64,000 bases of DNA, taken from the NCBI RefSeq assembly GCF_002252665.1, contig NZ_NQKZ01000008.1, positions 56,920 to 120,919 on the forward strand, written 5' to 3'. The stretch is from Synechococcus sp. 8F6 (GTDB lineage: Bacteria > Cyanobacteriota > Cyanobacteriia > PCC-6307 > Cyanobiaceae). This document shows, one piece after another, positions 29,545 through 38,319 of this stretch (position 1 is its first letter; each line of letters begins with the position of its first letter). Under the pieces are notes generated by a model. The model was given only the letters and a program-made list of their open reading frames with translations. It did not search any database and was not told where the DNA came from. Both the position numbers and the translations under genes were made by a program.

Positions 29545-31290
29545 ATGAGCAGCTTCATAGAGATGATGACCTCAGCGACCGGGCTGGCCCCGGCAAGCCC
29601 AGAACCTGAGAGAGCCGTGCTGATCACAACCTTCCCGGAGTTCGTCCAACGGGCCGACTATTCGCTCCTGGAGTCGCTGCAGGGCGATCCCCAGGCGAGC
29701 GGCGATGGCCAGGATCACCGGCCCCGCGAGGTGTTCTCCGGTCATTTTGTGCCGGTGACGCCCACCTCGCTGCCAGATCCGGAGTATGTGGCCCATAGCC
29801 AAGCCTTGTTTGATGAACTGGGCCTGAGCGATGGGCTGGCCCACGACGACCAGTTCCGCCGTCTGTTTTCCGGCGACATCAGCGTGGCCACAGGGCCGAT
29901 GCGCCCGTATGGCTGGGCCACCGGCTATGCCCTGTCGATCTACGGCAGCGAATACATCCAGCAGTGCCCGTTTGGCACCGGCAACGGCTACGGCGATGGC
30001 CGGGCCATTTCCGTGTTTGAAGGCTTGTTCAACGGCAAGCGCTGGGAACTGCAACTCAAAGGCGGTGGCCCAACGCCCTACTGCCGCGGCGCCGATGGAC
30101 GGGCGGTGCTCCGCTCCAGCGTGCGCGAGTTTCTGGCCCAGGAGTTCATGCACGCCCTCGGGGTTCCCACCTCCCGCTCGCTGACGCTTTATGTGTCGCG
30201 CGCTGAAACGGTGCGGCGGCCCTGGTACGCGCCGAACTCCAGCTCGTTCGATCCCGACATCCTGGTGGACAATCCCGTGGCAATCACCACCCGGGTGGCG
30301 CCCTCGTTTCTGCGGGTGGGTCAGCTGGAGCTGTTTGCCCGTCGCGCCCGCAGCCAGGCCCATCCGGATGCGCTACTCGAGCTGCGGATGATCGTGGCGC
30401 ATCTGATCGAGCGCAACTACCGGGCGGAGATTGATCCGAGCCTGGAGTTCAGGGATCAGGTGGTGGAACTGGCGGGCTTGTTTCGCGGGCGGCTCACCGC
30501 ACTGGTGGCGAATTGGATCCGCGTGGGCTACTGCCAGGGCAATTTCAACAGCGACAACTGCGCTGCCGGTGGCTACACCCTCGACTACGGCCCCTTCGGC
30601 TATTGCGAACTGTTCGACCCCCGCTTCCAACCCTGGACCGGCGGCGGCGAGCATTTCTGCTTCTTGAATCAACCGGTGGCCGCCGAAGCCAACTTCCAGA
30701 TGTTCTGGGCCGCCATCCGGCTGCTGCTCGCAGACCATGCGGAGGCCCTGGAGCGGCTGGATGCGATCCGCGACAGCTTCGTCGCAGCGATGCAACAGGA
30801 GCTCGAGACGATGTGGGCCAGGAAGCTGGGCTTGAGCAGTCCCGATGCCGCGCTGGTGAACGAGCTGCTCGAGCTGATGGTGGCGTCCAAGGCGGATTAC
30901 ACGATCTTCTTTCGGCGGCTCTCCGAGATTCCCGAGCAGCTCTCAGCCCTACAAGCGAGCTTCTATCTGCCCAGCTCCGAGGAGCTCAAGGTGCAGTGGG
31001 AGAGCTGGCTGCAACGGTGGCGGCATCAACTCAACGCCAACGGCAACCTCAGCGAAACCTCCGCAGCCATGAAAGGGGTCAACCCCGCGATCACCTGGCG
31101 CGAGTGGTTGGTGGCGCCCGCCTATCAACAGGCTGAACAGGGAGATACAACCCTGATCCAGGAGCTTCAGGAGGTGTTCAGCCATCCCTACGACGCGCCA
31201 GCAGCCGAACTGGCGGCGACCTACGACCGGCTCAAGCCCAGGGAGTTCTTCAATGCGGGTGGCGTGTCGCATTACAGCTGTTCGTCCTAG
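29545..31290 (+). CDS. SelO/YdiU-family protein adenylyltransferase
   Basis: 581-aa pseudokinase-like AMPylase. Conserved blocks: [51 protein letters not shown], and the catalytic/metal region NFNSDN...[11 protein letters not shown], where Asp-Asn and the later Asp are expected to bind Mg. The usual HGVMNTDN is replaced by [11 protein letters not shown]. It ends SHYSCSS, where the penultimate Cys is the position of selenocysteine in some eukaryotic SelO. ATG 29545 is used; 29563 and 29566 are alternatives. Confidence 0.9.
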   Translation: MSSFIEMMTSATGLAPASPEPERAVLITTFPEFVQRADYSLLESLQGDPQASGDGQDHRPREVFSGHFVPVTPTSLPDPEYVAHSQALFDELGLSDGLAHDDQFRRLFSGDISVATGPMRPYGWATGYALSIYGSEYIQQCPFGTGNGYGDGRAISVFEGLFNGKRWELQLKGGGPTPYCRGADGRAVLRSSVREFLAQEFMHALGVPTSRSLTLYVSRAETVRRPWYAPNSSSFDPDILVDNPVAITTRVAPSFLRVGQLELFARRARSQAHPDALLELRMIVAHLIERNYRAEIDPSLEFRDQVVELAGLFRGRLTALVANWIRVGYCQGNFNSDNCAAGGYTLDYGPFGYCELFDPRFQPWTGGGEHFCFLNQPVAAEANFQMFWAAIRLLLADHAEALERLDAIRDSFVAAMQQELETMWARKLGLSSPDAALVNELLELMVASKADYTIFFRRLSEIPEQLSALQASFYLPSSEELKVQWESWLQRWRHQLNANGNLSETSAAMKGVNPAITWREWLVAPAYQQAEQGDTTLIQELQEVFSHPYDAPAAELAATYDRLKPREFFNAGGVSHYSCSS

Positions 31291-31598
31291 GCCGATCGGG
31301 ATCGGCGCAGGCCCTGCCAGCTGTCAGGGCTGGCCATGATCCCTGCGTGGTGGCGGCTGAACCCGGAATCAGCAAACCACCCCAGTGCAGATGCCGACTT
31401 GGTCCCTGTGCTGTGCGGTAGGTCACAGCTTGCTGATTCGTTATTTTTTCTTTTTTAAATGCGTGACTTTTCAAGAACCTGTTGCACAGGCCACAGCAGC
31501 CAGGCGAGTGGAAGCTGTGCAGTGAATGACTGTCACCAAAGATTCAAGGAGCTGCTTCTCCGCAACTGGTGATTTCTCAACGTCTGCAGACCTCAACA
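31291..31598. other. intergenic stretch, no gene seen
   Basis: 308 nt. A short hairpin (GCCGATC/GATCGGC) follows the SelO stop without a T tract. It ends in an AT-rich patch near 31435-31460. No coding sequence, tRNA or clear operator recognised. Confidence 0.5.
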
Positions 31599-31930
31599 AT
31601 GACAACCTCCCCCAGTACCGCGGATGGGTTTGCGGCGGTGGCTTTGGCAGCGCTCTGCTGGGATGGCGTGATGAGCGCAGCGGGAGCTCGCTCCCTTCGC
31701 CACGCTTTGGATTACCGCCTGCCTTTTCGCGATTACAGCGATGGCGAGATGGCGCAATTGCTGGATAGCCTGTTAGGGCAATTGCGCACACAGGGAGCCG
31801 AGCATCTGATGGTGAGCTGAAGGTGGATGAGCGAAATATTCTCAATAATCTTGCCGCGGTTCTCAATCTGGAGTAGTCGCTCACAGACGACATCCTCCAG
31901 GTGATGGATCCTCCAGGTGATGGATGTGCT
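31599..31930 (+). pseudogene. broken TerB-family gene (internal deletion, frameshift, stop)
   Basis: The reading frame from ATG 31599 gives 73 aa of a TerB-type N-terminal half (GFAAVALAALCWDGVMSAAG... YSDGEMAQLLDSLLGQL) and stops at 31820. Just before, in the +1 frame, the sequence reads DGELKVDERNILNNLAAVLNLE then a TAG at 31874-31876, then SLTDDILQVMD: the C-terminal half of the same type of protein. The middle is missing. A 16-bp tandem duplication (TCCTCCAGGTGATGGA twice) follows at about 31902-31930. Together this is a decayed gene. Confidence 0.65.
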
Positions 31931-31952
31931 GCATGGCAGCCTGGAATGAGCA

Positions 31953-32237
31953 CTACGCCAGGTCTTCCTCTGCGTTGGCGCGAATCGTGCAATCGCTCAG
32001 CGGGTAGCTGACGCAGAGGAGTGCAAACCCCTTCTCGATCTGGTCGTCGTCCAGATAGGACTGATCGGATTGATCAACCTTGCCCGCGATGAGCTGGCCG
32101 GCACAGGTGCTGCAGGCGCCTGCCCGGCAGGAATAGGGGAGATCAATGCCCTGCTCTTCGGCGGCATCGAGGATGTAAGCGTCGTCTGCGCAGGGAAAGG
32201 ATTTGCCGCTCTCAAGCGTGATGGTGAAAGTGGGCAT
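31953..32237 (-). CDS. [2Fe-2S] plant-type ferredoxin
   Basis: 94-aa photosynthetic-type ferredoxin: [20 protein letters not shown], cluster Cys in [14 protein letters not shown] (C-x4-C-x2-C) plus the fourth in FALLC. Length and sequence are those of PetF-like electron carriers from photosystem I, but it is diverged from a standard PetF. A further Met nine codons upstream (MLEKPTLIA) is possible. It sits next to the broken TerB gene. Confidence 0.9.
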   Translation of the reverse strand: MPTFTITLESGKSFPCADDAYILDAAEEQGIDLPYSCRAGACSTCAGQLIAGKVDQSDQSYLDDDQIEKGFALLCVSYPLSDCTIRANAEEDLA

Positions 32238-32460
32238 GGCGATCAAAGTAGGTTTCTCAAGCATGGGCTCCCTGGATCGGCATGGGCTGTGCTGAGCACT
32301 ACCACTTGGCGTGAGCCTGCATCTGTTCAGCAAGACACAGCTGAAGGCTGCTCACCGCTGAGCCACTGCTCCAACGGAGGCAGCTGGAGTTGCTGGTTGC
32401 GATCGAGGCCCTGCAGCTCGTCCAGGTTTCTGGCTGTGCGCACCTCCACGGCGTAGCGCA

Positions 32461-33288
32461 TCAACGAGCCAATGCCGGTGCCGCGGTAGCTGCCGCTGAC
32501 AGCAGCGGCCAGGCTTGGTGATCGGGGGCAGCGGTGAGCGCCACATGCCCGTCTGCCACGGCCAAGCCAAGGCTGGGGTCATAGCCCCGCCAACCTGCGC
32601 CGGGCAGGTAAACCTCCGCCCAGGCATGTAGTTCGTGCTCGCTCACTTCCGCGGGGTGGTGCATCGAGTAGCCGCTGACGAATCGAGCGGCAAGACCGAG
32701 ACTGCGACAGGCCGCCACAAACAGCATGGCGGTGTCACGGCAGGCGCCGGTCCGCGTTGCGAGCGTGTCGACAGGGGGCATCGGCTCACCGTCGGGCCGT
32801 CCCACGTGTTGAAAGCCATGGTGGATCGTGTCGGCCAGATGCATCAGGAAGTCGGTGGTTGCGCCATCCACCTCTGAGGCCAGTGTCGCTGCCCACTGCT
32901 GCACCGGCTTGGCTACAGGCTGGCTCCCGGCCAGGCAGGCAAGCAGGGATCGAGCCTCGGCAGACGGATAGGCAGCCGGCAGAACCAACGCCGGTGGATG
33001 GGTCACGATCCAATCGAAGGGGTTGGCGCGTGTGGTGCGCACCACCATCTCCACTTCGATGCTGAGCTCGTGCTGCAACGGGTCAAACCAAAGCACAAGG
33101 GCTTCGCCACCATCTGCCTCCAGCACGCGGCTGCTGCCGCTTGGTTGGGGCTGCACCCTCAGTTCGTGATGCAGGAGCTGCTGGGCTGGGTCGTTGCGAG
33201 GAGCTAAGCGAAGTGTGGTGGGCTCAAGAAATACGGGTTGCCCATAGACGTAGCGCAGAGCATGACGAATGTGAAAAAGCATGGCCAT
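32461..33288 (-). CDS. transglutaminase-like cysteine protease, C-terminus lost by frameshift
   Basis: Bacterial transglutaminase-like protein, 275 aa as read. N-terminal beta domain (HIRHALRYVYGQPVFLEPTTLRLAPR), catalytic Cys in TRTGACRDTAMLF, His in EHELHAWAEVYLPG and Asp in WRGYDPSLGLA. After APDHQA the frame shifts. In the next frame, from about 32515 down to a TGA at 32327, the sequence continues AAAVSGSYRGTGIGSLMRYA... to [11 protein letters not shown], the expected family C-terminus. One missing base near 32517 would restore a protein of about 320 aa. Either a real mutation or a sequence error. Confidence 0.8.
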   Translation of the reverse strand: MAMLFHIRHALRYVYGQPVFLEPTTLRLAPRNDPAQQLLHHELRVQPQPSGSSRVLEADGGEALVLWFDPLQHELSIEVEMVVRTTRANPFDWIVTHPPALVLPAAYPSAEARSLLACLAGSQPVAKPVQQWAATLASEVDGATTDFLMHLADTIHHGFQHVGRPDGEPMPPVDTLATRTGACRDTAMLFVAACRSLGLAARFVSGYSMHHPAEVSEHELHAWAEVYLPGAGWRGYDPSLGLAVADGHVALTAAPDHQAWPLLSAAATAAPALAR

Positions 33289-33397
33289 CAGAGCCTACGT
33301 CGATCTAGCTGTGCAGCTCACACTGCGACCCAGATGTCCATTAAATGGATCTATGAATTGTCGTTGTGAGGGCTCAGAATGCTTGGCTTGAACACTT

Positions 33398-33640
33398 TTA
33401 TTTGAGATCCCAAACCCGCTGCCAGCCGTAGGAGCCGAGATAGCCTGAAAATGATTGGGCTTCGGCAATTGAGGCGAGAGAGACGCTTTCAACTGCCTTG
33501 CGCTCTCCGTTTTGCTGAGGCACTTCGTGAATTGCCTTGTACTCACGATTTGCGAATTGGTAAATAATCCACTCGCCCCTGTAGGGCGTAGAGGTGTGTT
33601 TCAAGGTTGCAATCTTGGGAGGTAGATAAACTGGATTCAT
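33398..33640 (-). CDS. small hypothetical protein in AT-rich region
   Basis: 80 aa: MNPVYLPPKIATLKHTSTPY... YQFANREYKAIHEVPQQNGERKAVES... ending GYLGSYGWQRVWDLK. Regular composition and no low-complexity make it a credible small gene, but no family is recognised. Its base composition is lower in GC than neighbours, consistent with acquired DNA. Confidence 0.45.
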   Translation of the reverse strand: MNPVYLPPKIATLKHTSTPYRGEWIIYQFANREYKAIHEVPQQNGERKAVESVSLASIAEAQSFSGYLGSYGWQRVWDLK

Positions 33641-34097
33641 TTATAGGGTTGCGAAGGTTTGTTTGGGAATGCTCTGTATTCATTATATCTTGGAGGCAAA
33701 GCCATTGGAAATGGACTCGAACAAGTAAGTATCTTTTCCGTTGGCTAAGCAGAGGAGTGTCTGGCGAATGCCTGAGGCTGAAAATTAAATTACAGGCAAT
33801 CTTGTGACGAGTGCCTGGTGTCTGTCTGTATCCAAAGGCACTAGCTTTGACTCTCTTAATGATGCACCGCTGCTTGGCAATGGTAGAGCAGCGCCAACCT
33901 GCAAAGAACAAGGAATTAGTCGTGTTTTGAATGCATCGGATTGGATGCCGTTTTGAGACAAGTGCCGACGATCAGGATGTCATAAAGAGAGTCAAGAAAA
34001 AGCTTGAGAAGCCCCTCGTAAATCCTTAGAAATGAACAATTCTTTGTGCCGAATGCCTAGGGTTGAATTAGCATCGCTACTGTCCGCGAGCAACTGA
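33641..34097. other. AT-rich intergenic region
   Basis: 457 nt, clearly richer in A+T than the rest of the window (for example ATTCATTATATCTTGG and AAAATTAAATTACAGG). No convincing reading frame, tRNA or hairpin terminator seen. Possibly a remnant of transferred DNA. Confidence 0.5.
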
Positions 34098-34286
34098 TCA
34101 CTCCTTGGGCGCCTTGGGTGTCGGGGGAAGCCGCTGCTCCACCTGTAGAAAAACCAGCCAGGCCACCCCTGCCGTGATGCCGCCTGTCCAGTCGTTGCGT
34201 AGCAGCTCCACGATCGACACTGTGCTGGCACCGATGCGCAGGCCGCGCAGCAGAAAGCGGCCGAGCTTCTCCATACGGGGGCCCAT
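34098..34286 (-). CDS. small conserved membrane-associated protein
   Basis: 62 aa from ATG 34286 (MGPRMEKLGRFLLRGLRIGA) with one hydrophobic segment GGITAGVAWLVFLQV and a basic Pro-rich tail. ATG 34274 (MEKLGRF) is an equal candidate. Looks like a small cyanobacterial hypothetical; function unknown. Confidence 0.5.
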   Translation of the reverse strand: MGPRMEKLGRFLLRGLRIGASTVSIVELLRNDWTGGITAGVAWLVFLQVEQRLPPTPKAPKE

Positions 34287-34452
34287 GGGCTTGTAAGGCA
34301 AAACCAGATTGGCGCAACTCGCCGTGAAAGCCAGGTTATTGATGGCATGACAACTGGTTTTTGTGTGTCTCACCATCTACGGGGCCATGTGGAATGGCGC
34401 CTAGCAGCAGAGTCGGGCCTAGCCTGAAGCAGAGCTCCACGCCAGGTTTCGC

Positions 34453-34632
34453 TTGAACAAGATCACCGGACCATTGCGCAGGGCCTTGGTCTATGGCGCG
34501 ATCAGCTATGGCGGCCTTGTGTTGATCAACAACGCAGAGCTCGACCTGCCGAATATGTGGATCGCCTATCTGCCGATGTTTATCGGGGTCTATGTGCTGA
34601 CCCAGTGGTTGGATCGCAAGATCGGGGGTTGA
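34453..34632 (+). CDS. very small membrane protein
   Basis: 59 aa reading from TTG 34453: LNKITGPLRRALVYGAISYG, GLVLINNAELDLPNMWIAYL, then MFIGVYVLTQWLDRKIGG. Two hydrophobic segments and a basic C-terminus. No ATG in frame back to a TAG at 34420. The composition is that of a real membrane protein rather than chance. Start codon uncertain. Confidence 0.5.
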   Translation: MNKITGPLRRALVYGAISYGGLVLINNAELDLPNMWIAYLPMFIGVYVLTQWLDRKIGG

Positions 34633-34700
34633 CAGGCCCTGCGTCAACCCCAAATCCCGGCTCAACTGTGCTAGTACAGGTGTACGCCTCAGAGTTTTTT

Positions 34701-35020
34701 ATGGGCGTTCCCCTTCCCCGGCCGGCGGCTCTGGCGGCCAGATTCGAAACCCCAGTCGAGGAGTGGCCTTACCTCGAAGCCGATACGCTTCTCAGGGCTC
34801 GCAGCCGCAAGGTCTGCATCCCGGTGCTCACCTGCCAGCTGCACCAGGGCCTGATTGCCCATGGCGAGCACCTCACGAGCCGATGCCAGGGCTGGACTTC
34901 AAGCCACTCCGCTACGACCGCTGGAGCCAGAGCCTGGAGCTGACCCTGGCTGGCGGGCGTGTCCGCCGCAGTGGACGCCGCCACCATCGCCTGCTCTCAC
35001 TCGCGTCATCACCTGAACTC
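34701..35020 (+). pseudogene. probable frameshifted small gene
   Basis: From ATG 34701 the frame reads MGVPLPRPAALAARFETPVE... RARSRKVCIPVLTCQLHQG... HLTSRCQGW and then loses coherence, stopping at 34943. In the neighbouring frame the sequence carries on as DFKPLRYDRWSQSLELTLAGG. Adding one G in the run at about 34890 would join them. No family recognised; the call rests on the two coherent halves and is tentative. Confidence 0.35.
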
Positions 35021-35278
35021 CTAGACGGAGACCAGGGTGCCCCGACGCCGGCCGAGGGGCTCGATCCAGTCGTTGGCGATTTGCTTGTGCTGGAGCAGCC
35101 GCGATGGGATCCGGCAGCCGGGATTGACCACCCCAGCATCAAGGAGGCGGCCCAACCGCAAGGCGGTGGCTTCCTCGGCGCGTGAAAAGCGGCCCTGGCT
35201 GCGGGCTACCCAAGCGATCTCGTTGTCTGTGATCACCCCTGTGGTGATCGCCTCAAGGAAAACTTCGCCAAGGGTCAC
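35021..35278 (-). CDS. small hli-neighbour protein, copy 2
   Basis: 85 aa from GTG 35278 (VTLGEVFLEAITTGVITDNE), with RFSRAEEATALRLGRLLDAG, VVNPGCRIPSRLLQHKQIA and NDWIEPLGRRRG. Paralogue of copies at 22344 and 45903; alignment of starts (MSVG, VTLG, MTVG) supports the GTG. A GTTACAAA element lies directly upstream. Lies next to hli2 on the same strand. Function unknown; no membrane segment. Confidence 0.75.
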   Translation of the reverse strand: MTLGEVFLEAITTGVITDNEIAWVARSQGRFSRAEEATALRLGRLLDAGVVNPGCRIPSRLLQHKQIANDWIEPLGRRRGTLVSV

Positions 35279-35378
35279 TTGCTTTGTAACGACTTCTTCA
35301 TATGTTGTCGCGAGGGCAGGCAAGGCGTGGCGCCATCAGGGGTTTTTCGGGTTCGCTTACCCGAACTTCACGCCTCAA

Positions 35379-35410
35379 CAAAAAACCCCCTGGACTGAGT
35401 CCAAGGGGGA
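35379..35410 (-). terminator. Rho-independent terminator downstream of hli2
   Basis: On the minus strand CCCCCTTGGACTCAGTCCA followed by GGGGG and TTTTTT: a long GC hairpin with a T tract, about 45 nt after the hli2 stop. Confidence 0.8.
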
Positions 35411-35455
35411 AGGGCCAGGTCGCTGGGCCGGCTGAGCACCACCACCAGGTATGGA

Positions 35456-35599
35456 TCAGCCCAGGCCGAGTTGACCAAGGATGCTCTGGCCGGTGAGCAG
35501 CTCAGTGCCCAGACCGATCACGAAGCCGAGCATGGCCATGCGGCCGTTCCAGGTTTCGGCGAATGCGACGAAACCAAAGCGGGGAGAAGAATCAGCCAT
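35456..35599 (-). CDS. high-light-inducible protein (hli2)
   Basis: 47 aa: MADSSPRFGFVAFAETWNGR then MAMLGFVIGLGTELLTGQS and ILGQLGLG. Single chlorophyll-binding helix with ETWNGR/MAMLGF. Nearly identical to hli1 and hli3; followed by a strong terminator and the copy-2 small gene. Confidence 0.93.
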   Translation of the reverse strand: MADSSPRFGFVAFAETWNGRMAMLGFVIGLGTELLTGQSILGQLGLG

Positions 35600-35649
35600 A
35601 AGAGTTAAAGGTGTTTGTTGTAGTTGTGATGTGATGTGCTGGAGTCAGC

Positions 35650-35922
35650 TCACCAGCGGGCGCCGCCCGCTGATGCGGTCGGGCGGGGTTCTGCCTTGTT
35701 GACGCGGATCATCCGGCCCATCCACTCCACGTCCTGGAGGGCTGTGATGGCCTTGGTCTCGTCGTTGGCGTCTGCCATGTCGATGAAGGCGAAGCCACGC
35801 TTGCGGCCGGAGTCGCGATCAAGCGGCAGGCTGCACTTGCGCACCGAGCCGTATTCGGCAAACAGGTGCTCGAGGTCCCCTACTTCGGCATCGAAGGAGA
35901 GGTTGCCTACGTAAATGGTCAT
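35650..35922 (-). CDS. RRM-type RNA-binding protein
   Basis: 90 aa with a single RNA recognition motif: RNP2 IYVGNLSF at 3-10 and RNP1-like KRGFAFIDM near 42. C-terminal tail short and without the Gly-rich stretch of some cyanobacterial Rbp proteins. These proteins are commonly cold- or stress-responsive and may direct mRNA to thylakoids. Upstream of hli2 on the same strand, 50 nt apart. Confidence 0.92.
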   Translation of the reverse strand: MTIYVGNLSFDAEVGDLEHLFAEYGSVRKCSLPLDRDSGRKRGFAFIDMADANDETKAITALQDVEWMGRMIRVNKAEPRPTASAGGARW

Positions 35923-36483
35923 AAATGGAATCGAACTTATGAATTGGATTCGATGAAAGCCCTGAAGAAAGTCGCTGGCCGAGTAGAGATCAGCAGGGGC
36001 CTAAAGCCCGTGGAACCCGCCGCCTGGAAAAGAAACCCGCAGAAGAGTGGTCGTTGAATCAGCTCCACGCTACACCACGACAGTGGACGCCTGCAGAATC
36101 GTCCACTGCCTGATTGGGGGCTTGCGTCGGACGGGCGAACGCATATCAAAAAAGCGCCGCCAGGGCGACGCTTGGAACTCCCTTCATCGCCCGGCAGGAG
36201 CGACTGATTTCAGTTGCACGATCAGGGGAAAGTGAGGCAAGGCATCTTCTGAATCAATACAGATTTGCACCCTGTGTGTTGATTTAATTCGACAGATTTC
36301 AGAGGGTCACTGCACCTTGCAATGTGTTTTCTTTGCCTGCTGACCCAACGCCCGCCTGGCTATTGACTGGCAGCACGAATTCATAACGGTCATGAGATTG
36401 CGGTATTGCCTGTTCTGTCCTTCGTGAGTAAAGGCGTTGCTCAACTGGCTTCTTAAGCAGTTTCAGAAGCCTGCGGCTGCCCG
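35923..36483. other. intergenic region with a minus-strand terminator
   Basis: 561 nt without a convincing gene. It could hold a long 5' leader of the RRM gene in its first part. From about 36180 to 36480 only low-complexity reading frames are seen, yet a strong terminator points to a transcript on the minus strand. Confidence 0.5.
36146..36173 (-). terminator. orphan Rho-independent terminator
   Basis: Minus strand AAGCGTCGCC CT GGCGGCGCTT followed by TTTTTT: 10-bp stem with one wobble, 2-4 nt loop and T tract. No protein gene lies immediately upstream on that strand, so it may end a small RNA. Confidence 0.65.
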
Positions 36484-36870
36484 ATGCAAACCGTCGCCAA
36501 GGCACGGCAGTATTTCGGTCTTCATCTGCAAGAGTCGATCGAGATGACGGCTGTTCCCCAGGCTCTTGGCATCAGCCAAGACTGCCTAGATGTCAGCTTT
36601 GAGCAGGTCCGGGGGATGACACCAGCCCAGGCCCTGCTGGAGCAGCGCCTCAACGGGTTGTTTGCTGCCCTCACCGATCAGCCGCGCCAAGGCCTGAGGC
36701 GCGCCATCCAAGCCTGCGTTCTGGATGGCACCGCCGGTGTTGTGGCGCTGTTTGAGCAAACTTTTGGCATCGACATGCCGCTGTTCTTGCTCACCTGCCG
36801 GCGGGCAGCAGATGACCGGTTGTTCCGGCTGGATCACCCGGAGCCCGAGGCTCTGGTGCTGCCCACCTGA
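36484..36870 (+). CDS. AraC-like regulator fragment/short AraC-type protein
   Basis: 128 aa. Residues 15-50 read as a helix-turn-helix: VPQALGISQDCLDVSFEQVR followed by GMTPAQALLEQRLNGLFAAL, the AraC motif (PxxAL..RL). A second HTH-like stretch VLDGTAGVVALFEQTFGIDMP follows. Shorter than typical AraC (about 280 aa) because it lacks a sensor domain. Regulatory target unknown. Confidence 0.7.
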   Translation: MQTVAKARQYFGLHLQESIEMTAVPQALGISQDCLDVSFEQVRGMTPAQALLEQRLNGLFAALTDQPRQGLRRAIQACVLDGTAGVVALFEQTFGIDMPLFLLTCRRAADDRLFRLDHPEPEALVLPT

Positions 36871-36952
36871 GGCGCTTGGGTGGTCATGGCCTGGGTGTCG
36901 ACTCGCGCCGCGCACGACCTGCCGCCAGCATGGGCTCACCAGTGATCTTGTC

Positions 36953-37195
36953 GTGCTTCTGAACCCCTTCTTGCCATTCAGCACGGCCAAGGTGTTGGCC
37001 CTCAAGGCCACCCTGCTCCTGCTGCTCACCCTGCTGATCAAGGCCAGGGTTCAGATCGTCACCGGTTCGGCCATTGGAATCTTCCTGTTGCTGCTGCAGA
37101 CGCTGGTGTTTTTCGCCATCAGCGGTGGCTTGGTTCTGGCGGCAGGTGGGGCAGCTCTTTACGCCACACAGCAGCGCCGGACGGCGGTGGCCTGA
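36953..37195 (+). CDS. small membrane protein
   Basis: About 80 aa from GTG 36953 (VLLNPFLPFSTAKVLALK) with two or three strongly hydrophobic stretches: ATLLLLLTLLIKARV, IGIFLLLLQTLVFFAI and GGLVLAAGGAALYA. Start uncertain; a GTG thirteen codons later is possible. Function unknown. Confidence 0.5.
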   Translation: MLLNPFLPFSTAKVLALKATLLLLLTLLIKARVQIVTGSAIGIFLLLLQTLVFFAISGGLVLAAGGAALYATQQRRTAVA

Positions 37196-37267
37196 TCGGC
37201 AGCCAGGGGATCGCTTTGTTTCATCGCCAGGATCACAAGGCATCCTTGGAGAACGTGAGGACAAACC

Positions 37268-37522
37268 ATGAGTGATCACAGCCAACAGCTCACAGCCCGA
37301 GAGATGGTGCGGGCGCACGCCTACCTTGTTCTGGCTGCCATCAGCAGCCTCAGCCTGCTGACCCTTGCCTTGTTGCAGATTCCTGGGGCCGTCAAAGACC
37401 ATCGTTACAACCTCTGCATCGATGAGCAGATCAAGCTCAGACATTCCAGCAACCTCACCGGCCAGGACGGCCCCGGCAAACTGATCTATCTCAAGGCGGT
37501 GCAGCACTGTGAAGGCCTCTGA
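37268..37522 (+). CDS. small single-pass membrane protein
   Basis: 84 aa with an N-terminal soluble part (MSDHSQQLTAREMVRAH), one membrane helix YLVLAAISSLSLLTLALLQI and a periplasmic-type tail with two Cys (NLCIDEQIKL... VQHCEGL). GTGAGGAC precedes the ATG at a suitable distance. Similar small proteins with CxDEQ...C tails occur in picocyanobacteria; role unknown. Confidence 0.6.
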   Translation: MSDHSQQLTAREMVRAHAYLVLAAISSLSLLTLALLQIPGAVKDHRYNLCIDEQIKLRHSSNLTGQDGPGKLIYLKAVQHCEGL

Positions 37523-37875
37523 TCTTCCGCTGATCGATGATCTGCAGCGGTTCAGTGCTGATGCCGTTGATCGCACTACCCGACTGGATCCAGCCCGCTC
37601 CCGGCACCAAGGAAGCACCATCACGGTGATATCCGCATGGGGGACGCGAGCTGCTTCTGCGTGATGCTGCCAGGTGCGGATTGAAGCCTTTCGGCAGGTG
37701 ATCAGCTGCGGGATCAGCCCGCTTGGCGCTCAAGCCGCGAGAACGTCCTGATAGTGCATCCAAAGAACGTGGATTGCCATGGGCAAGAATCAGGGACAGC
37801 GCTGCTGCTGGATTCCGCTCCTCGCTGCTGGACTGCTGATCGGATCAAGCGGGGTATCGCCAGTGGTACGGCGCT
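37523..37875. other. intergenic, one possible gene remnant
   Basis: 353 nt. A 47-codon frame from ATG 37779 to 37922 starts like a signal peptide (QRCCWIPLLAAGLLIGSSG) and then runs antisense into the merR 3' end as Arg-rich sequence; it looks like the start of a lost secreted-protein gene. Nothing else seen. Confidence 0.4.
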
Positions 37876-38265
37876 TCAGGCCGCTGAGGGTTTGCGGCCG
37901 CCGCAGTCTTCCCAGCTGCTGAGCAGGCCATTGAGCTCTTGGCGCAGATTGTGCAGGGCATCGATCTTCTGTTCGATCTCGCCCGCTTTGCTGCGGATTG
38001 TCGCTTTCAGCGATTCACACGTGCAGATCCTCGAACGGCGCGATTCCAGAATTTGCGTCACGTTCTGGAGGGGGATGTCCATGGCTTTGAGGGTGCGGAT
38101 CAGGGCCAGCTCCGCGAACACCTCGTCGCCAAACAACCGGTAGCCGCCCTCACTGCGGCTGCTGGGCTGGATCAGGTCTTGATCGCAGTAGAAGCGGATC
38201 GTCTTGATGGTGAGGCCGGAGCGCTGAGCCACCTCGCCGATCTTCAGGGGTGCAGCAACCACCAC
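37876..38265 (-). CDS. MerR-family metal-responsive regulator
   Basis: 129 aa from GTG 38265. Winged HTH LKIGEVAQRSGLTIKTIRFY, then EGGYRLFGDEVFAELALIRT, coiled-coil dimer helix, and a possible metal site in SRRSRICTCESLK plus a C-terminal Cys (WEDCGG). The layout resembles CueR/ZntR/MerR. A longer start at ATG 38304 would place the operator within the gene. Divergent from the DUF305 gene, whose promoter it should control. Confidence 0.85.
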   Translation of the reverse strand: MVVAAPLKIGEVAQRSGLTIKTIRFYCDQDLIQPSSRSEGGYRLFGDEVFAELALIRTLKAMDIPLQNVTQILESRRSRICTCESLKATIRSKAGEIEQKIDALHNLRQELNGLLSSWEDCGGRKPSAA

Positions 38266-38296
38266 TTGACTCTCCTCTAAGGGGAGACTGCATCGT
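38266..38296 (+). promoter_or_regulatory. MerR-type promoter/operator
   Basis: TTGACT at 38266-38271, then a 19-nt spacer holding the near-palindrome ACTCTCC-TCTAA-GGGGAGACT, then a weak -10 at 38291. A 19-bp spacer over a dyad is the hallmark of MerR-activated promoters; it faces the DUF305 gene. Confidence 0.7.
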
Positions 38297-38319
38297 AGAA
38301 CCATCGCTTGCCCTTTTCC

